From Actinocrinis sp035653575 (GTDB taxonomy: Bacteria > Actinomycetota > Actinomycetes > Streptomycetales > Catenulisporaceae), in the NCBI RefSeq assembly GCF_035653575.1, contig NZ_DASRBQ010000111.1, positions 62,001 to 126,000 of the forward strand: a stretch of 64,000 nucleotides of DNA, written 5' to 3'. Below are positions 8,286-14,978 of this stretch, piece by piece. Below the pieces are notes generated by a model. That model worked only from the letters and a program-made list of their open reading frames with translations, searched no databases and was not told where the DNA came from. Position numbers and translations under genes: made by a program. The number at the start of each line of letters is the position of its first letter. Positions within the stretch are counted from its first letter, which is position 1.

Positions 8286-8530
8286 GTTGCTTCCCTTTGG
8301 GGAGGGTGCGGTGCGCGGTACGCGCCGCACGGGTGGAAACCTGGGCCGCCGCGCCCGGATTTCCCTCCGGTCGTAACGACCTTTTCCGCACCGTAGAGCG
8401 ATGAATCGGGCGAATCAATCACCAACGGCCCTAATCACCCTTGTGTCGCAATGGTTTCCACCGAGGGAGGAACGCCGGAAGTCGGACTATCCGCTTCGAA
8501 CCGCGCGCTATCCGGGTTCTGCGGCCGCCG

Positions 8531-8839
8531 TTAAACCTCCGGCGCGGCGCCGCGCTTCTCGTCTACTGCGCTCAGAAATCGCTCGAGACGGCGCATGGCG
8601 TCATCCTGATCGTGTCGGGAAGCGGCGGTGATGACGAGCAGCCGCCTCACGAAATCAGCCCGGTCCGGCAGTTCCAGATCCATTCCGCGCAACACGCCGT
8701 GCGCTTCCTTCAGCAGCTCGGCCAGCCGCGCGTAACCGGAAAGCTGCCGCAGTTCCTCGGAATCGAACAGCTCGCCCGCGGACGTGGCGCCATGGCCGGT
8801 TTCGTCACCGTCCTGATCCGCGCGCTGTTCCACCTGCAC
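8531..8839 (-). CDS. Conserved hypothetical protein, helical, start uncertain
   Basis: A small acidic protein without membrane segments. The C-terminal two thirds (SEELRQLSGYARLAELLKEA, then DLELPDRADFVRRLLVITAA) look like a compact helical bundle; I cannot name the family. The GTG at 8839 (102 residues) is one choice; an ATG at 8902 or TTG at 8920 in the same frame would lengthen it, but the longer leader is close to the leuD terminator hairpin (8923-8972) and has no better ribosome binding site. It stands alone between leuD and hup on the same strand, so it probably has its own promoter after that hairpin. Confidence 0.6.
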   Translation of the reverse strand: MQVEQRADQDGDETGHGATSAGELFDSEELRQLSGYARLAELLKEAHGVLRGMDLELPDRADFVRRLLVITAASRHDQDDAMRRLERFLSAVDEKRGAAPEV

Positions 8840-8922
8840 TCGTCCATTGTGCCCCGAGTTGAGGCATGCTCCAGCCACGCGCCGATTGGCGCACTCAGAC
8901 ATCCACGCGCCCGCGTCCAACG

Positions 8923-8972
8923 CGCAAGCGGCGCGTCGTACCGGTGCTGACCGGTACGACGCGCCGCTTGCG
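8923..8972 (-). terminator. leuCD terminator hairpin
   Basis: The arms 8923-8944 and 8951-8972 are perfectly complementary over 22 bp around the six-base loop tgctga. It lies 15 nt beyond the leuD stop on the transcribed strand, where a leuCD terminator is expected. Confidence 0.85.
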
Positions 8973-8986
8973 ATCTGCTTGATCGG

Positions 8987-9586
8987 TTAGGCCGGAATAG
9001 GCTGCGTGACCGGCTTGAACGACGGACGCTCCGTCTCGAAGGTGTCGATCGCGTCCACGTGCCGCAGGGTCAGGCCGATGTCGTCGAGCCCTTCCAGCAG
9101 CCGCCAGCGCGTGTAGTCGTCGATCTCGAAGGCCGCGACCAGTTCGCCGGCGCGCACCTCGCGCGCCTCCAGGTCGACGGTCACCTCCGCCTTCGGGTCC
9201 GCCTCGATCAGCTCCCAGATTTGCTCGACGGTCTGCTGCGGCAGCACGACGGTCAGCAGGCCGCCCTTGAGCGAGTTGCCGCGGAAGATGTCGGCGAAGC
9301 GGGAGGAGATGACCGCCTTGAACCCGTAGTCCTGCAGCGCCCAGACGGCGTGCTCGCGGGACGAGCCGGTGCCGAAGTCGGGCCCTGCGACCAGGACCGA
9401 GGCGCCGGCCCGCTCCGGCTTGTTGAGCACGAACTCCGGGTCGTTGCGCCAGGCGGCGAACAGCCCGTCCTCGAAACCGGTGCGGGTGACCCGCTTCAGG
9501 TACACCGCCGGGATGATCTGATCCGTGTCCACGTTCGAGCGGCGCAGCGGAACCGCGGTGCCGGTGTGGCTGATGAACTTCTCCAC
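8987..9586 (-). CDS. leuD: 3-isopropylmalate dehydratase small subunit
   Basis: With LeuC it isomerises 2-isopropylmalate to 3-isopropylmalate in leucine synthesis. The swivelling domain motifs are clear: VPLRRSNVDTDQIIPAVYLK near residue 12 and GPDFGTGSSREHAVWALQDY near residue 70. The GTG at 9586 gives 199 residues, the normal size, and lies 5 nt after the leuC stop with a GAGGT sequence inside the leuC end. The operon is leuC-leuD, terminated by the 22-bp hairpin. Confidence 0.96.
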   Translation of the reverse strand: MEKFISHTGTAVPLRRSNVDTDQIIPAVYLKRVTRTGFEDGLFAAWRNDPEFVLNKPERAGASVLVAGPDFGTGSSREHAVWALQDYGFKAVISSRFADIFRGNSLKGGLLTVVLPQQTVEQIWELIEADPKAEVTVDLEAREVRAGELVAAFEIDDYTRWRLLEGLDDIGLTLRHVDAIDTFETERPSFKPVTQPIPA

Positions 9587-9591
9587 GGCTC

Positions 9592-11031
9592 TCAGACCTC
9601 CAGCAGATCGGACGGGGCGGACAGGTGGCCGGTGACGGCGGTGGCTGCGGCGACCAGCGGCGAGACCAAATGCGTGCGCCCGCCCTTGCCCTGCCGGCCC
9701 TCGAAGTTGCGGTTCGAGGTGGAGGCGGAGCGCTCGCCCGGGGCCAGCTGGTCCGGGTTCATGCCGAGGCACATCGAGCAGCCCGCGAAGCGCCATTCCG
9801 CGCCCGCCGCCTCGAAGACCTTGTCCAGGCCCTCCGCCTCGGCCTCGAGGCGCACCCGCGCCGAGCCGGGCACGACGAGCATCCGTACGCCGTCGGCCAC
9901 CTTTCGGCCCTTGATCACCTCAGCGGCCGCACGCAGGTCCTCGATCCGCCCGTTCGTGCATGAGCCCACGAACACGGTGTCGACCGCGATTTCACGCAGC
10001 GGCGTGCCCGCGTTCAGGCCCATGTACTCCAGCGCCCGCTCGGCGGCGGCGCGCTCGTTCGGGTCGGCGAACGAGGCCGGGTCCGGGACGCGGTCGCCGA
10101 GCGGCGCGCCCTGGCCGGGGTTGGTGCCCCAGGTGACGAACGGGGTCAGCGCGTCCGCGTCGATCTCGACCTCGGCGTCGAAGACCGCGTCCTCGTCGGT
10201 CTTGAGCGTCGACCAGTAGTTGACGGCCGCCTCCCAGTCCGCGCCCTGCGGGGCGTGCGGCCGGTCCTTGAGATAGCCGAAGGTGGTGTCGTCCGGCGCG
10301 ATCATGCCCGCCCTCGCGCCGGCCTCGATCGACATGTTGCAGATCGTCATCCGGCCTTCCATGGACAGCTCGCGGATCGCCTCGCCGCGGTATTCGAGCA
10401 CGTAGCCCTGCCCGCCGCCGGTGCCGATCTTCGCGATCACGGCCAGGATGACGTCCTTGGCGGTCACGCCCGGCTTGAGCCGGCCGGTGACGTTGATCGC
10501 CATGGTCTTGAACGGCTTGAGCGGCAGCGTCTGGGTGGCGAGCACGTGCTCGACCTCGCTGGTGCCGATGCCGAAGGCGAGCGCGCCGAACGCGCCGTGG
10601 GTCGAGGTGTGCGAGTCGCCGCAGACGATCGTCATTCCGGGCTGGGTGAGGCCGAGCTGCGGTCCGATCACGTGCACGACGCCCTGGTTCGCGTCACCGA
10701 GGGAGTGCAGCCGTACGCCGAACTCGGCGCAGTTGCGGCGCAGCGTCTCGATCTGGGTGCGGGAGACCGGGTCGGCGATCGGCTTGTCGATCTCCAGGGT
10801 GGGGGTGTTGTGGTCCTCGGTGGCGATCGTCAGGTCCGGCCGGCGCACCTTGCGGCCGGCGAGCCGCAGCCCGTCGAAGGCCTGCGCGCTGGTGACCTCG
10901 TGCACGAAGTGCATGTCGATGTAGAGCAGGTCGGGTTCGCCTTCGGCGCGGCGCACCAGGTGCGCCTCCCAGACCTTCTCGGCCAGGGTGCGGCCTTTGT
11001 CGGCCGCGGCCCCTGAGGCATTGGCTGCCAT
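9592..11031 (-). CDS. leuC: 3-isopropylmalate dehydratase large subunit
   Basis: This is the aconitase-fold subunit that carries the 4Fe-4S cluster. The cluster cysteines are visible in VFVGSCTNGRIEDLR and FAGCSMCLGMNPD, and substrate-site segments include MHFVHEVTSAQAF and CGDSHTSTHGAFGALAFGIG. Length (479) is normal. The ATG at 11031 is preceded by GGAGAG. The gene is divergent from ndgR, whose product controls leuCD in streptomycetes; the 205-bp intergenic region carries an inverted repeat at 11205. Confidence 0.96.
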   Translation of the reverse strand: MAANASGAAADKGRTLAEKVWEAHLVRRAEGEPDLLYIDMHFVHEVTSAQAFDGLRLAGRKVRRPDLTIATEDHNTPTLEIDKPIADPVSRTQIETLRRNCAEFGVRLHSLGDANQGVVHVIGPQLGLTQPGMTIVCGDSHTSTHGAFGALAFGIGTSEVEHVLATQTLPLKPFKTMAINVTGRLKPGVTAKDVILAVIAKIGTGGGQGYVLEYRGEAIRELSMEGRMTICNMSIEAGARAGMIAPDDTTFGYLKDRPHAPQGADWEAAVNYWSTLKTDEDAVFDAEVEIDADALTPFVTWGTNPGQGAPLGDRVPDPASFADPNERAAAERALEYMGLNAGTPLREIAVDTVFVGSCTNGRIEDLRAAAEVIKGRKVADGVRMLVVPGSARVRLEAEAEGLDKVFEAAGAEWRFAGCSMCLGMNPDQLAPGERSASTSNRNFEGRQGKGGRTHLVSPLVAAATAVTGHLSAPSDLLEV

Positions 11032-11201
11032 CGGTTTTCTCTCCTTCGGCTTCGCCGGCCCCGCCGTTGGGGTTGCTCCGGCGATGGGCGATAGGCACAG
11101 TCACACCGGCTGCTCGGCGGATCAACACCATCTGCCCGGCGCTGCGCTCGTCGAACTCGGTCGGTGGGACGAGCCTGGCACCGTCTCAATGGCCATCGCA
11201 T

Positions 11202-11230
11202 TTGTGTCTCGTGATTTGAGATGGCAATAT
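11202..11230 (+). promoter_or_regulatory. Putative leaderless ndgR promoter with inverted-repeat operator
   Basis: TTGTGT (11202-11207) and CAATAT (11225-11230) are 17 bp apart. Six bases separate the second hexamer from the ATG at 11237, as expected for a leaderless transcript. The interrupted inverted repeat tgtctc...gagatg (11205-11223) lies between and over these elements. NdgR is known to bind the leuC-ndgR intergenic region, so this is a candidate site; spacing and symmetry are the only evidence here. Confidence 0.4.
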
Positions 11231-11236
11231 CGTTCC

Positions 11237-12124
11237 ATGGACACAGCCCGCTCCGTGGACAGCCTCCGCACCGTGGATCCGGCCCGCGCCCTGGATCCGC
11301 TTGCCAGAGCAGCGGAATCGGCCCGCGCCGGGGATCCGGGCCGCCTCGCGGACCCGCACGCCCGACCGGCGGACAGCCTGCGCTCGATGGAGGGTGCCCG
11401 CCCGCTCGACTCCGGTTCCAGCGGGGTCGGAGTGCTGGACAAGGCCGCCGCCGTGCTCTCCGCGCTGGAGGCCGGCCCGGCCACCCTCGCCTCCCTGGTC
11501 TCCGCGACCGGCCTGGCCCGGCCGACCGCGCACCGCCTGGCGGTGGCGCTCGAGCACCACCGCCTGGTCTCGCGCGACATGCAGGGCCGGTTCATCCTCG
11601 GCCCGCGCCTGTCCGAGCTGGCCGTCGCGGCCGGCGAGGACCGGCTGCTCGCGGCGGCCGGACCGGTGCTGACACACCTGCGCGACATCACTGGCGAGTC
11701 GGCGCAGCTCTACCGGCGGCAGGGCGACATGCGCGTGTGCGTCGCGGCCGCGGAGCGGCTCTCCGGCCTGCGCGACACCGTTCCGGTCGGTACCGCGCTG
11801 CCCATGGCCGCGGGTTCCGGCGCGCAGGTGCTGCTGGCCTGGGAGGAGCCGGACCGGATGCACCGCGGCCTTCAGGGGGCGCGGTACACGGCCACCACGC
11901 TGGCTGGCGTGCGCAGGCGCGGCTGGGCTCAGTCGGTCGCGGAACGCGAGATGGGCGTCGCGTCGGTCTCGGCGCCGGTGCGCGGCCCGAACAACCGGGT
12001 GATCGCGGCGGTGTCCGTCTCCGGGCCGATCGAGCGGCTGACCCGCCAGCCCGGAAAGTTGCATGGCGAGGCCGTGGTCGAGGCGGCGGCGCGGCTTTCC
12101 GAGGCGGTCAAGCGCGGCTCCTGA
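11237..12124 (+). CDS. ndgR: IclR-family regulator NdgR with N-terminal repeat insertion
   Basis: An IclR regulator that in streptomycetes controls leuCD and other amino-acid genes. The winged helix (SGVGVLDKAAAVLSALEAG, ATGLARPTAHRLAVALEHH) and effector domain (GRFILGPRL, GESAQLYRRQGDM, SVSAPVRGPNNRVIAAVSVS) are almost classical. Family members I remember start MD-N-SSGVGVLDKAA; here about 54 extra residues rich in the pattern A-R-x-x-D-P/S lie between the first residues and SSGVGVL. The start at 11237 is supported by a leaderless-type promoter; ATG 11387 would give 245 residues without most of the repeat. It is divergent from leuC. Confidence 0.92.
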   Translation: MDTARSVDSLRTVDPARALDPLARAAESARAGDPGRLADPHARPADSLRSMEGARPLDSGSSGVGVLDKAAAVLSALEAGPATLASLVSATGLARPTAHRLAVALEHHRLVSRDMQGRFILGPRLSELAVAAGEDRLLAAAGPVLTHLRDITGESAQLYRRQGDMRVCVAAAERLSGLRDTVPVGTALPMAAGSGAQVLLAWEEPDRMHRGLQGARYTATTLAGVRRRGWAQSVAEREMGVASVSAPVRGPNNRVIAAVSVSGPIERLTRQPGKLHGEAVVEAAARLSEAVKRGS

Positions 12125-12204
12125 CCCCGGGTCCGTGCGGCGCGATCCGGACGTCTTCGCGCCTGCTTAAGCCGGGCCTTGGCCGGCCATAGCAGAATTC
12201 GACC

Positions 12205-12975
12205 ATGCCGATGGACCTCGAACTGCGCGGCCGCACGGTGCTGATCACGGGCGCCTCCAAGGGGATCGGGCGCGCGTGCGCCGAGGGTTTCGCGGCCGAG
12301 GGCGCCGTGCTCGACCTGGTCGCCCGCAGCGCGGCGGACCTGGAGCGGGCCGCGGACGAGCTGCGCGAGACCCGTTCGGCGAAGGTGCGCACCCATGCGC
12401 TCGACCTGAGCCGGTCCGCGGATCAGCGCGAGCTCGCCGAGCGGCTGGAGGCCGTGGACGTCGTCGTGAACAACGCCGGCGCGGTACCGGCCGGTGACGT
12501 CTCCCGGGTCGACGAGGAGTCTTGGCGGCGCGCGTGGGATCTGAAGATCTTCGGCTACATCAACCTCACGCGACTGCTCCTGCCGCGGCTGGAGGCGCAG
12601 GGAAGCGGCGTGTTCGTCAACGTGATCGGCACGTCCGCGCTGCGTCCGACACCGGACTTCATCGCCGTGTCATCCGGTAACGCAGCGCTCGATGCCTTTA
12701 CACGCGCACTCGGCAGCAACTCGCTCAAGCGCGGCGTGCGCGTCCTCGGCGTGCATCCGGGGCTGATTCTTACCGATCGGTTGATCTCCCAGGCCCGGCT
12801 CTACGCGGACGCGAAGCTCGGCGATGCGGAGCGGTGGCGGGAGATGATTCCCGCCGACACTCCGCCGGGCACGCCGGATCAGGTGGCGGACGTCGTCGTG
12901 TTCCTGGCGTCGGCCCGCGCCAGCCACCTCAGCGGCATCGTCGTGCCGGTGGACGGCGGAGCTACCGCGTCCTGA
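12205..12975 (+). CDS. SDR-family protein lacking the catalytic Tyr and Lys
   Basis: A Rossmann-fold short-chain dehydrogenase relative of normal length (256). The cofactor motif LITGASKGIGRA (residues 13-24) and NNAG are intact, and VDGGATAS closes the protein. Where classical SDRs have YxxxK this protein reads DFIAVSSGNAAL, so Tyr is Phe and Lys is Ser. The close subfamily I know (Y-I-x-G-S-A-G-N-A-A-L) already lacks the Lys, so the Phe is the further change. It may be a non-catalytic or unusual NAD(P)-binding protein; the substrate is unknown. It stands alone downstream of ndgR, with an exact 14-bp tandem duplication after its stop (12981-13008). Confidence 0.85.
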   Translation: MPMDLELRGRTVLITGASKGIGRACAEGFAAEGAVLDLVARSAADLERAADELRETRSAKVRTHALDLSRSADQRELAERLEAVDVVVNNAGAVPAGDVSRVDEESWRRAWDLKIFGYINLTRLLLPRLEAQGSGVFVNVIGTSALRPTPDFIAVSSGNAALDAFTRALGSNSLKRGVRVLGVHPGLILTDRLISQARLYADAKLGDAERWREMIPADTPPGTPDQVADVVVFLASARASHLSGIVVPVDGGATAS

Positions 12976-12980
12976 ACTGC

Positions 12981-13008
12981 GTGCCTGTTGCCCTGTGCCT
13001 GTTGCCCT
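12981..13008. repeat. Exact 14-bp tandem duplication
   Basis: GTGCCTGTTGCCCT occurs twice head to tail (12981-12994 and 12995-13008) just after the SDR stop. No function is apparent. Confidence 0.85.
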
Positions 13009-13135
13009 AAGCGAAGCTCAATGAGGCGTTATCGGGGCGGCGCTCTAGACCTCTGCACGGCGGGCGCGCGGCATGATGCGCAGGTGGGCGACATACCGGC
13101 GCGGATATTGACGGGAAAGTGCCCGCGCCGAGCCC

Positions 13136-13170
13136 TTGACCTGTGAATTGGTCTAGTCCACTGTAAGAAT
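13136..13170 (+). promoter_or_regulatory. Chitinase promoter region with DasR-type (dre) box
   Basis: ATTGGTCTAGTCCACT (13147-13162) matches the dre consensus A(C/G)TGGTCTAGACCA(G/C)T at 14 of 16 positions. It lies directly after a -35-like TTGACC (13136-13141). DasR represses chitinase genes in streptomycetes and is released by glucosamine-6-phosphate. The transcript would carry a long G/C-rich leader (about 180 nt) before the chitinase start. The rest of 12976-13351 holds no gene I can support. Confidence 0.7.
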
Positions 13171-13351
13171 TCGCCCGGATCGCGCGCGACGACCTCTCTC
13201 CCCTCCCCCGCGCGCGACGGGCCGCTCAACCCTCGGACCGCGATGCGGCTCGGGCCGGACGGCGCCCCGGTCCGCTCCGCCTCCCCCTCCGCCCGCCTGC
13301 GCCCGCACCCACGTCGCGCAGCCCGGGCGCGAATGTGAACAGGAGTAGTCC

Positions 13352-14779
13352 TTGAGAAGGAAGCAATTCGCGGCGCTGGGCGCGGTGGCCGCGGTCGGGA
13401 TCGCCACCGGTACGACCTTCGCGCTGGCCACGTCGAGTAACGCGGCGACGACCGCGCTGTCGAGCAACTGGTACGCCTCCGCGCCGTACCTCTTCGTCAA
13501 TGACACCGCCACACCCGACCCCGGCACCGTCATGGACGCGACCGGGCAGAAGGCCTTCGAGCTCGCGTTCATCCTCGACTCCGGCGGCTGCACCCCGTCC
13601 TGGAACGGCACGGACAACGTCTCCGGCGACACCTCGGTCGGCAACCTGATCAACGAGATCCGCGGCAAGGGCGGGGACGTCTCGGTCTCCATCGGCGGCT
13701 ACGGCGGCACGAAGCTCGGTCAGGATTGCGGCACCCCGGCCGCCACCGCCGCGGCGTACCAGCAGGTGGTCAGCAAGTACTCGATCCACGCGATGGACTT
13801 CGACCTGGAAGAGCCGGAGTACGAGAACAGCACGGCGATCGCCAACGAGCTGGGCGCGGCGCAGATCCTGCAGCGCGACAACCCCGGCATGATCATCACC
13901 GTGACCATGCCGGGCACCACCTCGGGGACCGGCTGGTTCGGCACCCAGCTGCTCGACGAGTCGAAGTCGCTCGGGTTTACCCCGGCCAGCTTCTCGATCA
14001 TGCCGTTCGACGGCGGGTTCAACGGTGGCTCCTCGCAGACGGCTGCGCTCGACGCCTTCCACAGCCTGCTGGAGACGCACATGGGCTGGGACAGCGCGAC
14101 GGCCTACGCGCACGAGGGCATCTCGATGATGAACGGCCGCTCGGACACCGGCGAGTACTTCTACCAGTCGGACTTCCAGACCGTGCTGAGCTACGTCGAG
14201 AACAACCACCTCGGCAGGTACACCTTCTGGGACGTCAACCGGGACCGGCAGTGCAACCCGCCGGACAACAACGGCGCCACCTCCAGCTCATGTAGCAGCG
14301 TTCCGCAGGCCGACTGGGACTTCACCAAGTACACGACGCAGTTCGCCGGCGCGACGCCGCCCACGACCGTTCCGTCCAGCACGCCAAGCTCGAGCCCGAC
14401 CGGCGGCACCGGCGGCGGGACGTGTTCGGCTCCGGCGTGGGTGTCCACGACCGCGTACAACGGTGGCGCCGTGGTCTCCTACAACGGCCACACCTGGACC
14501 GCGAAGTGGTGGACCCAGGGCGATATCCCCGGCAACAACGCGCAGAACGTGTGGACCGACAACGGGGCGTGCAGCGGAGGCGGCAACCCGAGCCCGTCCG
14601 CGTCGAGCACCACCGGAGGCGGCACCTGCTCGGCCCCGGCGTGGGTGTCCACGACCGCGTACAACGGTGGCGCGGTGGTCTCCTACAACGGTCACACCTG
14701 GACCGCGAAGTGGTGGACCCAGGGCGATATCCCCGGCAACAACGCGCAGAACGTCTGGACCGACAACGGAGCCTGCTAG
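13352..14779 (+). CDS. Secreted GH18 chitinase with two CBM5/12 modules
   Basis: An exported chitinase. A signal peptide (residues 1-32, ending SNAA) precedes a GH18 barrel of ~290 residues. The DxDxE-type catalytic motif is HAMDFDLEE with the proton donor at Glu153; the chitin-site segments VSVSIGGYGG and FWDVNRD are present. Two C-terminal CBM5/12-type modules (CSAPAWVSTTAYNGGAVVSY...), identical over 49 residues, are joined by Ser/Pro/Thr/Gly linkers. The TTG start is supported by AGGAG at 13341-13345. DasR control is expected from the box at 13147, and a 15-bp terminator hairpin follows. Confidence 0.93.
   Translation: MRRKQFAALGAVAAVGIATGTTFALATSSNAATTALSSNWYASAPYLFVNDTATPDPGTVMDATGQKAFELAFILDSGGCTPSWNGTDNVSGDTSVGNLINEIRGKGGDVSVSIGGYGGTKLGQDCGTPAATAAAYQQVVSKYSIHAMDFDLEEPEYENSTAIANELGAAQILQRDNPGMIITVTMPGTTSGTGWFGTQLLDESKSLGFTPASFSIMPFDGGFNGGSSQTAALDAFHSLLETHMGWDSATAYAHEGISMMNGRSDTGEYFYQSDFQTVLSYVENNHLGRYTFWDVNRDRQCNPPDNNGATSSSCSSVPQADWDFTKYTTQFAGATPPTTVPSSTPSSSPTGGTGGGTCSAPAWVSTTAYNGGAVVSYNGHTWTAKWWTQGDIPGNNAQNVWTDNGACSGGGNPSPSASSTTGGGTCSAPAWVSTTAYNGGAVVSYNGHTWTAKWWTQGDIPGNNAQNVWTDNGAC
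14420..14779. repeat. Two nearly identical 204-bp-spaced chitin-binding module repeats
   Basis: The sequence beginning acgtgttcggctccggcgtg at 14420 recurs at 14624 with only a few synonymous changes, a 204-bp (68-codon) period. The encoded modules are the same, which suggests recent duplication or ongoing gene conversion. Confidence 0.9.
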
Positions 14780-14814
14780 CGCTTCGGCAGGACGCGATAG
14801 ACAGCGGTAGACAA

Positions 14815-14849
14815 CCGGAGCTCGGCACCGTGAAGGTGCCGAGCTCCGG
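14815..14849 (+). terminator. Chitinase terminator hairpin
   Basis: Fifteen-base arms (14815-14829 and 14835-14849) pair perfectly around the loop gtgaa and are followed by cgttttc, 36 nt after the chitinase stop. Confidence 0.85.
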
Positions 14850-14978
14850 CGTTTTCAAAGACTGGGGTTGTAAAGCTCGCGCGCGCTGCGCTAAAGTGGC
14901 CAACCGCGCATATTTGCGCGCAGCCCAAAATAAGCCGGTGCTCCGGCTGCTTCATACAGTAGGGACCTGGGAGGCGTC

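Noticed and set aside
13036..13051. Possible further DasR half-site (gctctagacctct)
   Set aside because: Only the TCTAGACC half fits and the left arm does not, in contrast to the good match at 13147.
14906..14919. Palindrome GCGCATATTTGCGC before the helicase gene as a rifamycin-associated element
   Set aside because: It does not resemble the element I remember for rifamycin-induced genes, so no such call is made.
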